Assembly: GCA_021790695.1 (NCBI GenBank)
Contig: JAJYGJ010000060.1
Span: 1 to 5,584 of the forward strand
Source: Nitrospirota bacterium
GTDB taxonomy: Bacteria; Nitrospirota; Thermodesulfovibrionia; Thermodesulfovibrionales; JdFR-88
DNA length: 5,584 nt
Reading direction: 5' to 3'
Under the pieces are notes generated by a model that ran no database searches, was not told the DNA's origin, and saw only the letters and a list, made by a program, of their open reading frames with translations. Shown here in pieces: positions 1 to 4,919 of this stretch (position 1 is the stretch's first letter; each line of letters starts with the position of its first letter). A program made the position numbers and the translations under genes.

Positions 1-57
1 CTACGTCTCAACTGATCCTCTTGGGATACGACCGGAACCGCAGCGACCGGCATGAAA

Positions 58-103
58 GGGGCGGGCAGATACCAACGCCCCCGGAATAAAAAATATCTGC
101 CCG
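58..103. repeat. Inverted repeats with two competing stems upstream of csp
   Basis: A perfect 10-bp inverted repeat pairs CGGGCAGATA (62-71) with TATCTGCCCG (94-103) across a 22-nt loop. A second, shorter stem pairs GGGGCG (58-63) with CGCCCC (76-81). Both stems use bases 62-63, so they cannot form fully at the same time. Neither is followed by a T run on either strand; the only A/T run (positions 88-93) lies inside the loop, so this is not an ordinary intrinsic terminator. It could be the 3' end structure of a gene to the left of the window, a protein-binding site or a small-RNA element. No gene is visible in 1-145. Confidence 0.55.
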
Positions 104-145
104 TGGATTAATCAAACTGAGACACTCCCTGAAATCGCGGGCCGG

Positions 146-174
146 TTGACTATTGACTCTTAATGTGTCATAGT
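146..174 (+). promoter_or_regulatory. Putative sigma70-type promoter for csp
   Basis: TTGACT (146-151) is separated by exactly 17 bp from CATAGT (169-174), a good match to the housekeeping -35/-10 pattern. Transcription would start near 181 and give a leader of about 115 nt before the cold-shock gene, in keeping with the long leaders usual for cspA genes. A second TTGACT lies at 153-158 but has no -10 at a fitting distance. An AT-rich TATATT (204-209) is a weaker alternative -10 without a good -35. The promoter box pair is almost the same as the one at 4682-4710. Confidence 0.5.
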
Positions 175-250
175 GAGAGTTGGAGTTAATGGAGCTATTG
201 TTATATATTAGAGTCAGCAAGACCTTTAGTTGCGATTTCCTCTATGGCAA

Positions 251-286
251 CCTCCTTGAAACTTCCAAAAATCACCTGAAAGGAGG
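251..286 (+). promoter_or_regulatory. SD-sequestering hairpin in the csp leader
   Basis: CCTCCTT (251-257) is perfectly complementary to AAGGAGG (280-286), which is the very strong ribosome binding site of the cold-shock gene (ATG at 295). The 22-nt loop between them is A-rich and unstructured. A second small stem, GGAG (282-285) with CTCC (289-292), could also cover the SD sequence. Such pairing would keep the site closed until the fold changes, which suggests temperature- or protein-dependent control of translation. The pairing is read directly from the sequence; the regulatory role is inferred. Confidence 0.5.
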
Positions 287-294
287 CACTCCGG

Positions 295-495
295 ATGACA
301 AACGGCACTGTAAAGTGGTTCAATGAATCCAAGGGGTACGGCTTCATTACGTCTGAAGACGGCACCGATGTATTCGCCCACTATTCCGACATTCAGAGCA
401 ACGGCTTCAAGACACTTGCTGAAGGCGATGCGGTGAGTTTCGAGATGACCGAGGGAAGCAAGGGTCCCAAGGCCGCGAACATTGTAAAATTGTAG
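295..495 (+). CDS. csp: CspA-family cold-shock protein
   Basis: A 66-residue single cold-shock domain, the usual length for bacterial CspA-type RNA chaperones, which bind single-stranded RNA and DNA and melt structure in mRNAs. The two RNA-binding motifs are intact: RNP1 as KGYGFI (residues 13-18) and RNP2 as VFAHYSDI (26-33). The N-terminal GTVKWFN and the C-terminal GPKAANI segment are also typical. RNP2 has Tyr30 where many homologues have Phe, a conservative change. The ATG is fixed by an excellent SD (AAGGAGG, 280-286). A hairpin follows the stop at 510-529. It is the first gene of the + strand RNA-handling block. Whether it is cold-induced or constitutive cannot be told from the protein; the leader suggests post-transcriptional control. 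Confidence 0.96.
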   Translation: MTNGTVKWFNESKGYGFITSEDGTDVFAHYSDIQSNGFKTLAEGDAVSFEMTEGSKGPKAANIVKL

Positions 496-509
496 CTTAA
501 ACGGGAAAA

Positions 510-529
510 CGGTCTCCACGCGGAGACCG
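510..529 (+). terminator. Hairpin after csp, possible terminator or 3' stabiliser
   Basis: CGGTCTCC (510-517) pairs perfectly with GGAGACCG (522-529) around a 4-nt loop, 14 nt after the csp stop codon. No T run follows, so it is a poor intrinsic terminator. It may instead protect the 3' end of an abundant csp mRNA or allow partial read-through to the gene at 688. Confidence 0.45.
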
Positions 530-637
530 CTCACTGGCAAGGGCCATTGAAGGGACGGCAAAAACAGCCATCTCTCCCATGGAAGAAAAGGGTCTCCGCA
601 GGCAGTTTTTTGGGGCCCGGGCTCGTGAGAGGACGGG

Positions 638-672
638 CCGGTAAAAGTGAAACGTGTATTTCACTTTCCCGG
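638..672. promoter_or_regulatory. Inverted repeat just upstream of the first Cys/His gene
   Basis: AAAGTGAAA (644-652) and TTTCACTTT (659-667) form a perfect 9-bp inverted repeat with a 6-bp centre. An outer CCGG/CCGG pair (638-641, 669-672) can extend it across a small internal loop. It ends 15 nt before the ATG at 688. The size and symmetry fit either a dimeric repressor site or an RNA hairpin near the start codon. No clear -35/-10 pair is visible around it. The rest of 530-687 shows no convincing gene. Confidence 0.4.
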
Positions 673-687
673 GGCCGGCTCCTGAAT

Positions 688-1113
688 ATGAAAAGGGGAG
701 AATTGGCGAGAAGGCAGGCATCCAGAAGCAGCAGGACGATTGAACTGTCAAAAGAGCGGCTTGAAGCCGGCCTGCTTTTGGAAAAATTCCCCCAGGTCTC
801 TCAAATAACCATCCTGGCCACATATTATTATGACCGTACGGGTCCCGTTCTCATGGTGCAGACCGTCAACATATTCCCGAATAGCAGCGCCTGTTTCCAT
901 TTTCAATGCCCGAAAAAGGACTGCACACATGGTTTCGACCTCTCACCGGATATTGTGGAGCTTGTCGGAAAGGGCGGGAAATCAGCCAGAGGCAGTGCGG
1001 CCTGCGGCGGAGACAATGGCGCCGGCTCCCCAGTTCATGCCAGCATCTCTTACGAGATAACAGTCCAGTACAATTCCCTGAACCGGCATAAAAAGACAGG
1101 GCAAAAGGCATAA
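688..1113 (+). CDS. Uncharacterised Cys/His protein, paralogue A
   Basis: A 141-residue soluble protein with no signal peptide or membrane segment. I do not recognise a named family. It is clearly paralogous to the gene at 4920-5345: by eye about 45 identities over roughly 107 aligned positions, and the same length. Shared blocks are RLEAGLL and FPQ (residues 24-36), TG (51-52), T-x-N-x2-P (59-64), C-x4-C (C74, C79), GFDL (82-85), CGG (106-108) and H-x-SISYEI (117-124). The shared C-x4-C-x26-C-x10-H spacing looks like a metal site, probably zinc; this is inference. The ATG at 688 begins near the start of similarity. The reading frame is open back to a TTG at 547, but that stretch has no counterpart in the paralogue. 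The SD before 688 is weak, so expression may depend on read-through from csp. The C-terminus carries an extra basic tail. It resembles conserved hypothetical proteins I recall from deltaproteobacteria (unverified). Confidence 0.8.
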   Translation: MKRGELARRQASRSSRTIELSKERLEAGLLLEKFPQVSQITILATYYYDRTGPVLMVQTVNIFPNSSACFHFQCPKKDCTHGFDLSPDIVELVGKGGKSARGSAACGGDNGAGSPVHASISYEITVQYNSLNRHKKTGQKA

Positions 1114-1128
1114 GGCAGGGCAAAAGGC
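1097..1128 (+). repeat. 13-bp direct repeat spanning the stop codon of paralogue A
   Basis: CAGGGCAAAAGGC occurs at 1097-1109 and again at 1116-1128, 19 bp apart, with the TAA stop (1111-1113) between the copies. The first copy encodes the last residues of the protein and the second lies in the 3' intergenic sequence. This looks like a recent short tandem duplication rather than a functional site. Confidence 0.6.
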
Positions 1129-1173
1129 GTTTAGAAAAACTCCATTGAAAGACGTATCGAAAGGAAAAAAGAA

Positions 1174-1497
1174 ATGGCATCAAAAAAGATTTATGTTGGA
1201 AACCTCCCATACTCGGCCACTGAGGAAGACTTGCGTGAAATGTTTTCGGAGGCGGGAGAGGTCCAGTCCGTAAAGATAATAAATGATGAGTCCGGGCGCT
1301 CAAAGGGTTTCGGGTTCATCGAAATGGCTACAAATGAGGAAGCGGAAAAGGCCATAGCCTCATTCAACGGGAAGATGCTCAAGGACAGGGCCTTGAACGT
1401 CAGCGAGGCGCGGCCTCAGACGGCCAGGCCCGGCGGGGACAGACCGAGACAGGGAAGGCCCTTTGGCAGAGAAAAAGGGCCCGGCAGATGGAGATAA
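1174..1497 (+). CDS. RRM-domain RNA-binding protein
   Basis: A 107-residue protein with a single RNA recognition motif in residues 4-78. RNP2 is IYVGNL (6-11) and RNP1 is KGFGFIEM (44-51), with the aromatic residues that stack on RNA bases in place. A short tail rich in Arg, Gly and Pro (79-107) follows, as in the glycine-rich RNA-binding proteins of cyanobacteria and many anaerobes. Such proteins bind single-stranded RNA and often respond to cold. The ATG at 1174 has an SD, AAGGA at 1161-1165. The stop at 1495-1497 lies inside rpsU, whose start at 1488 overlaps by 10 nt, so the two proteins are probably made from one mRNA by coupled translation. The specific RNA targets cannot be read from the sequence. 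Confidence 0.95.
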   Translation: MASKKIYVGNLPYSATEEDLREMFSEAGEVQSVKIINDESGRSKGFGFIEMATNEEAEKAIASFNGKMLKDRALNVSEARPQTARPGGDRPRQGRPFGREKGPGRWR

Positions 1498-1700
1498 GAG
1501 TAGCGGGCGATCTTGAAAAGGCCCTTAAGTTACTAAAAAGAAAGATTCAGAAAGACGGGGTGTTGAAAGACCTCAAAAAAAGGCGCTATTATGAAAAACC
1601 CTCCGTCAAGCTAAAGACCAAGCAGAGAGAGGCACGGAGGAAACGGGCCAAGTCCGGGAAATTCGGCAAAAGGCCCGTGGCAATGGCGGACAGGAGTTGA
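1488..1700 (+). CDS. rpsU: Small ribosomal subunit protein bS21
   Basis: A 70-residue, strongly basic protein with the bS21 signature: an N-terminal EIRV strand, DLEKALKLLKRKI (residues 8-20), then KKRRYYEKPS (30-39) and a Lys/Arg-rich helical tail. bS21 sits on the 30S platform near the 3' end of 16S rRNA and takes part in mRNA start-site selection. The length is normal for the family. The ATG at 1488 lies within the end of the RRM gene; upstream there is only a modest purine run (AAAAAGGG), so initiation probably depends on ribosomes finishing the upstream gene. The stop is followed after 3 nt by the next start. No dnaG or rpoD neighbour is present, unlike the enterobacterial rpsU operon. 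Confidence 0.96.
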   Translation: MEIRVAGDLEKALKLLKRKIQKDGVLKDLKKRRYYEKPSVKLKTKQREARRKRAKSGKFGKRPVAMADRS

Positions 1701-1703
1701 CAA

Positions 1704-1889
1704 TTGGCAAAACGCGCGGGATTGTATAAGTCTGCAAAAAGAAAAAAAGAGCTGATCAAGCAAAAAAAACAGGAGATCAAGAGACAAAAGCGCCTTGAAA
1801 AGGGAGCCCGGCCGGCCGGAGGGGAAGAAGTAGAGGCAACCCCAGGCGCCGGGGAACCCTCCGAAGCGCCCGAAGATCCTCAAACCTGA
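1704..1889 (+). CDS. Small charge-polarised protein downstream of rpsU
   Basis: A 61-residue protein starting at TTG (1704), with a good SD (CAGGAG, 1691-1696) inside the end of rpsU, 3 nt after the rpsU stop. Residues 1-36 are extremely Lys/Arg-rich (AKRAGLYKSAKRKKEL, then KQEIKRQKRLEK) and probably one long helix; residues 37-61 are Pro/Gly/Glu-rich, acidic and likely disordered. It has no Cys and no membrane segment. I recall similar short basic proteins near ribosomal or RNA-binding genes in Geobacter-like bacteria, but this is memory and not a checked match. The position and basic helix suggest binding to RNA or the ribosome. The function is unknown. It appears to be the last gene of the RRM-rpsU unit. 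Confidence 0.75.
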   Translation: MAKRAGLYKSAKRKKELIKQKKQEIKRQKRLEKGARPAGGEEVEATPGAGEPSEAPEDPQT

Positions 1890-2000
1890 GGACGCGATCC
1901 ATTTGACCCTGACCACGCCTGAATAGACACCCCTCAAACCGTGTACGGCCCTGAGCTTCCACCTTCCCCGGAATTCCAGGGCCTTGCGGGGCTCCCCCTC

Positions 2001-2027
2001 CGGAAGTCCCGCCGGGGCTTCCCCCGG
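2001..2027. terminator. GC-rich hairpins between the convergent units
   Basis: CCGGGG (2012-2017) pairs perfectly with CCCCGG (2022-2027) around a 4-nt loop. It begins 3 nt beyond the helicase stop codon, which is at 2031-2033 on the - strand. An alternative fold pairs GGAAG-CCC (2002-2010, one bulged T) with GGG-CTTCC (2015-2022). There is no clear T run on either strand. It is placed where a bidirectional terminator would be expected between the small-protein gene and the helicase. The rest of 1890-2000 is C-rich with no visible gene. Confidence 0.35.
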
Positions 2028-2030
2028 TTC

Positions 2031-3266
2031 TTAGCGCCCTTTATCGCCCGGGAAGTTCCTGAGTTTGGGGGCTTTTAATCTTTCCTCTCTCCTGTAGGGT
2101 TGCCGGGGCTGGCGGACAAACTCGGTTTCCCCGTGGGGCGCCGGCCTCTTGTAATCGAACCCTTCCAGCAAACGTCTTTCCACCTTCTCCCCGAGCACGC
2201 GCTCTATGCTGCGCACCATGGTCTCGTCTTCGCGGGTGACGAAGGTGAAGGCGTCGCCGGTCTTTGCGGCACGGCCGGTGCGGCCGATCCTGTGCGTGTA
2301 GGCGTCGGCGCTGTCGGGCATGTCGTAGTTAATGACATGGGATATGCCCGATACATCGATGCCGCGGGCCGCGATGTCGGTCGCCACGAGCACCTGGTAA
2401 GCGCCGCTTCGAAACCCGTTCAGGGCCGCCTGCCGCCGGTTCTGGGAGAGGTTCCCCTGAAGCGCCGCAGTCCGGTAACCGGCCATGAGGAGTTGGTCCG
2501 CAACGCGTTTCGCGCGGTGCTTGGTGCGCGTAAAGACCAAGACCGGGCCGGTGCCGGTTTGGCGGAGCAGTCCGACCAAAAGCGGCGTCTTCAAGTGCTG
2601 CCCGACGGGGTAGAGCGCGTGGGAAACGGTATCCAGAGGCGCGGTATGGTCTACCTGTATCGTGACCGGCTCCCGCAGGACCTCCCGGGCCAGGCCGCGG
2701 ATGTCGTCCGGCATCGTAGCCGAAAACAGGAGCGTCTGGCGCTTCACCGGGACATGTTTCATGATCCTGCGGATATCCGGCAGGAAGCCCATGTCAAACA
2801 TACGGTCGGCCTCGTCAAGGACAAGCATTTCGAGACCCGACAATGCAACATTGCGCTGGCCGATGTGATCGAGGAGACGGCCAGGACATGCGATGACGAT
2901 CTCCGCGCCGCGCCTGAGCTTCTCCGCCTGAAGATGGGCGCTCACGCCTCCATAGACCGCGACGCTCCGGAGACGCGTCTCTCTTCCAAGGCCCTGGACC
3001 GCCTGGTGGATCTGCTCCGCGAGTTCACGCGTCGGCGCGATGACGAGTGCGCGGACACGGCCGCGCGGCCCTTGCATGAGCCGGTCCAGAATCGGCAGTA
3101 CGAACGCGGCGGTTTTGCCTGTTCCGGTCTGTGCCAGGCCCATTACATCGCGCCCCTGCATGACCGGCGGGATCGCCTGCGCCTGGATCGGCGTAGGGGT
3201 TATATACCCCGCGGCCTTTACCCCGGCCGCGACCTGCGGGCGAAAATCAAATTTTTGAAATTCCAT
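2031..3266 (-). CDS. rhlE: DEAD-box ATP-dependent RNA helicase, RhlE type
   Basis: A 411-residue superfamily 2 helicase that unwinds short RNA duplexes using ATP, in ribosome assembly, mRNA decay or cold adaptation. All core motifs are visible: Q motif ending PTPIQ (24-28), motif I AQTGTGKT (45-52), Ia PTRELAEQ (78-85), GG (106-107), Ib CPGR (127-130), DEAD (151-154), SAT (182-184), IV VLVFTRTKH (242-250), V ATDIAARGID (295-304) and VI HRIGRTGR (325-332). VFTRTKH followed by QGNLSQ is typical of RhlE. Motif Ib has Cys127 where Thr is usual. After the core there is only a short basic tail (about 370-411), with no extra RNA-binding domain such as that of DbpA or DeaD. The ATG at 3266 is preferred because AAAGGAG lies just upstream; a TTG at 3302 would add 12 residues unlike the family. 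It is convergent with the rpsU unit and has its own promoter. Confidence 0.95.
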   Translation of the reverse strand: MEFQKFDFRPQVAAGVKAAGYITPTPIQAQAIPPVMQGRDVMGLAQTGTGKTAAFVLPILDRLMQGPRGRVRALVIAPTRELAEQIHQAVQGLGRETRLRSVAVYGGVSAHLQAEKLRRGAEIVIACPGRLLDHIGQRNVALSGLEMLVLDEADRMFDMGFLPDIRRIMKHVPVKRQTLLFSATMPDDIRGLAREVLREPVTIQVDHTAPLDTVSHALYPVGQHLKTPLLVGLLRQTGTGPVLVFTRTKHRAKRVADQLLMAGYRTAALQGNLSQNRRQAALNGFRSGAYQVLVATDIAARGIDVSGISHVINYDMPDSADAYTHRIGRTGRAAKTGDAFTFVTREDETMVRSIERVLGEKVERRLLEGFDYKRPAPHGETEFVRQPRQPYRREERLKAPKLRNFPGDKGR

Positions 3267-3281
3267 AGTCTCCTTTTTCTC

Positions 3282-3313
3282 TGTATTCGGGGAAAAAGCC
3301 AATGTATTCGGGG
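3282..3313 (-). repeat. Direct repeats in the helicase leader
   Basis: TGTATTCGGGG occurs at 3282-3292 and 3303-3313, exactly 21 bp apart, or two helical turns. On the transcribed strand they read CCCCGAATACA and lie between the predicted helicase transcription start (about 3357) and its ATG at 3266. They could be a tandem protein-binding site on DNA or a repeated element in the leader RNA. Confidence 0.5.
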
Positions 3314-3363
3314 GGGTTACAGTGACGTAGTTCTCATCCGGAACAGAAGTTTTTTGATGCCTG

Positions 3364-3393
3364 ATTCTATCAGCTTTCCGCCGCCCCTGTCAA
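3364..3393 (-). promoter_or_regulatory. Strong sigma70-type promoter for the helicase
   Basis: Reading the - strand, a perfect TTGACA (3393-3388) is followed after 18 bp by TAGAAT (3369-3364), close to the consensus TATAAT. Transcription would start near 3357 and give a leader of about 90 nt before the ATG at 3266, long enough to hold regulatory structure. Confidence 0.65.
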
Positions 3394-3495
3394 GCAGGGA
3401 TATGAAAATCTTATTTTGTTAACCGCGGCAGTTGCAGAAAACGCCGCTCAAGACAGGGATATATATTGTCCTCAAAAATTTTTTTAAAGGGTTTT

Positions 3496-3504
3496 TGTTA
3501 TACT
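3496..3504 (+). promoter_or_regulatory. Extended -10 promoter for the oxidoreductase gene
   Basis: TGTTATACT matches the extended -10 form TGnTATAAT with one difference. No good -35 lies 17 bp upstream; instead there is an A/T tract (3474-3486) that could act as an UP-like element. The start of transcription would fall near 3511, downstream of the TTG at 3508. That supports the GTG at 3559 as the true translation start. Confidence 0.5.
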
Positions 3505-3558
3505 TAGTTGCTTGAACGGATTGAGACTTCTTTCCGGAATTTTTTCCACGGAGGTCAG

Positions 3559-4644
3559 GTGAATCTGTTTCCGTCTCTGGTTATAAGAGGAAGGAAAATC
3601 GACGTCCCCATCGTGCAGGGTGGGATGGGGGTGGGTATTTCCCTGTTCCCGCTTGCAGCCGCGGTCGCGAGGGAAGGCGGACTGGGGATCATTTCCAGTG
3701 CGGGCCTGGACCTGATGGTTTCCAGAAGGAAGGGCAAAAGAGTCAATTCCTACGAGGCGGCCTACGAAGAGGTCTCCATTGCAAAAGAGGCCGGCGGGCA
3801 GCATGTAGGCATCAATGTAATGGTGGCCCTTGCACGGGATTACGAGGAGTCCGTAAAAGGCGCCGTTGATGCCGGCGCGGAGGTGATTATTTCCGGGGCG
3901 GGATTGCCACTGGGCCTGCCGCTCATCCGCCCTTCCCGGGAAACGGCCCTGATACCGATCGTCTCGTCCGCCAGGGCGCTTGAGATAGTGTGCCGGAAAT
4001 GGGAAAAGGCGGGTCGAAGGCCGGACGCCGTGGTGCTCGAAGGACCTCTTGCGGGCGGGCATCTCGGGTTTAAAATCGACGAGCTTGACCTGGAATCAAA
4101 CAGGCTGGAGAACCTTCTGCCCGCTGTCAAGGACACAGCCTTCAAGCACGGGGATTTCCCGGTCATCGTCGCGGGCGGAATATATACGCACGCCGATATA
4201 ACAAGGTTCCTTTTGATGGGCGCGGACGGTGTGCAGATGGGCACGAGGTTTCTTGCCACGGAGGAAAGCGGCGCGTCATATGAATACAAGGAGGCGGTGG
4301 TCAACGCCAGGGAGGAAGACATAGTTGTGGCGCATAACCCGGGCTCTCCATGCGGCCTGCCGTTCAGGGTAATAAGGCAGTCCCCGATGTTTGCCTCCTC
4401 ACTTAAAAGGCTCAGAGCGCCCAGGTGCGACAAGGGATACGTCCTTCAAAGAGACACCTCCGGCAAATTCACCAGATGCCCGGCCAGGGAGGATAATGAG
4501 AGCTATTTTTGTATCTGCAACGGCCTCCTGAGCTCCTCCAGCTATGACACACGGGAGGAACCGCTTTTCACGGCCGGGGCGAACGCATGCAGGGTGGACA
4601 GGATACTTTCAGTCCATGACCTCATGGAGGAATTGAAAAGCTGA
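3559..4644 (+). CDS. Nitronate monooxygenase / 2-nitropropane dioxygenase family flavoprotein
   Basis: A 361-residue cytoplasmic FMN-binding TIM-barrel protein. Family members oxidise alkyl nitronates; relatives include the enoyl-ACP reductase FabK, so the substrate is uncertain. Visible signatures are PIVQGGMGVGIS (17-28) at the flavin site, GINVMVAL (84-91), ISGAGLPLG (111-119), EGPLAGGHLGF (161-171) with the candidate catalytic His168, VAGGIYTHADI (204-214) and the phosphate-binding GADGVQMGTRF with E235 (221-235). The C-terminal part is cysteine-rich (C265, C290, C307, C318, C320, C344) and ends in the VDRILSVHDLMEEL segment I associate with the longer subfamily. I chose GTG 3559 because GGAGGT precedes it at 3550-3555 and MNLFPSL fits family N-termini; a TTG at 3508 would add 17 residues. 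No partner enzyme is adjacent. Assignment to the superfamily is firm; the reaction is not. Confidence 0.9.
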   Translation: MNLFPSLVIRGRKIDVPIVQGGMGVGISLFPLAAAVAREGGLGIISSAGLDLMVSRRKGKRVNSYEAAYEEVSIAKEAGGQHVGINVMVALARDYEESVKGAVDAGAEVIISGAGLPLGLPLIRPSRETALIPIVSSARALEIVCRKWEKAGRRPDAVVLEGPLAGGHLGFKIDELDLESNRLENLLPAVKDTAFKHGDFPVIVAGGIYTHADITRFLLMGADGVQMGTRFLATEESGASYEYKEAVVNAREEDIVVAHNPGSPCGLPFRVIRQSPMFASSLKRLRAPRCDKGYVLQRDTSGKFTRCPAREDNESYFCICNGLLSSSSYDTREEPLFTAGANACRVDRILSVHDLMEELKS

Positions 4645-4681
4645 TTTTTTGCTTTTGCGGTTGAAAACGCCGGGGGCAAAA
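4636..4681 (+). terminator. Weak terminator candidates after the oxidoreductase
   Basis: AAAAGC (4636-4641) pairs with GCTTTT (4651-4656) across the TGA stop and a T6 run. Alternatively TTTTGC (4653-4658) pairs with GCAAAA (4676-4681). Neither is a textbook stem plus trailing T run, but the promoter that follows at 4682 makes an end of transcription here likely. Confidence 0.25.
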
Positions 4682-4710
4682 TTGACTAACATTGATCAAT
4701 GTGCCATACT
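4682..4710 (+). promoter_or_regulatory. Sigma70-type promoter for paralogue B
   Basis: TTGACT (4682-4687) and CATACT (4705-4710) are 17 bp apart, the optimal spacing. They nearly match the box pair ahead of csp (TTGACT-N17-CATAGT). Transcription would begin near 4717, giving a leader of about 200 nt before the ATG at 4920. Confidence 0.6.
4689..4702. promoter_or_regulatory. Palindromic operator inside the promoter spacer
   Basis: ACATTGATCAATGT is a perfect 14-bp palindrome lying entirely between the -35 and -10 boxes. A dimeric regulator bound here would block RNA polymerase, so repression is the simplest reading. The half site TTGAT recalls Fnr/Crp sites, but those have a spacer between half sites that is absent here. 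The regulator is unknown and not encoded in this window. Confidence 0.55.
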
Positions 4711-4919
4711 AAAGCATAAGTTTCTGGAGCAGTTTTTGGAGCAATTGTTACCAATCAGGCCGCCCGGAATCTGATGCGGTCCCTTCAACGGCAGGTCCCC
4801 CTCGAACTCCATCTCCTCGAAGGGAGGCTCCACTGCCCTCCAGTCACGCGCATCGGGCCCCGGGTTCAAATCCCTGGAAGGGCGGAGAAGGCGCGTAAGA
4901 CAGGCGGCGAGGAGAAGAA
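4711..4919 (+). other. Long leader of paralogue B with tRNA-like T-arm and possible leader ORF
   Basis: About 200 nt separate the promoter from the gene. GGGTTCAAATCCC (4862-4874) has the form of a tRNA T-arm, and CCCTTC (4781-4786) can pair with GAAGGG (4877-4882) like an acceptor stem. I could not find D and anticodon arms, so it is not called as a tRNA. Other stems include CCCTCGA (4799-4805) with TCGA-GGG (4817-4824, one bulge) and GGAGG (4823-4827) with CCTCC (4837-4841). TGGAGCA occurs twice, at about 4725 and 4737. A 49-codon frame from ATG 4774 to TGA 4923 overlaps the next start as ATGA, but its SD is weak. It is probably a structured leader or a tRNA relic. Confidence 0.35.

Noticed and set aside
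547..687. N-terminal extension of paralogue A from a TTG at 547
   Set aside because: The extension has no similarity to paralogue B, is low in typical coding features, has no SD and crosses the inverted repeat; the ATG at 688 gives the same 141-residue length as the paralogue.
866..1303. 145-codon - strand frame across paralogue A and the RRM gene
   Set aside because: It overlaps two well-supported + strand genes antisense and has no recognisable domain.
2100..3422. 440-codon open frame on the + strand opposite the helicase
   Set aside because: It is a shadow of the GC-rich helicase gene, has no recognisable domain, and lies opposite all conserved DEAD-box motifs.
3508..3558. Upstream TTG start for the oxidoreductase
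   Set aside because: It lies at or before the predicted transcription start (about 3511), and the GTG at 3559 has an SD and a family-like N-terminus.
3840..4433. 197-codon - strand frame inside the oxidoreductase
   Set aside because: It is a Ser/Pro-rich antisense shadow of a conserved gene.
4781..4884. Complete tRNA gene, possibly selenocysteine tRNA
   Set aside because: A T-arm-like element and a partial acceptor pairing exist, but the T stem has a mismatch and no credible D or anticodon arm could be folded.
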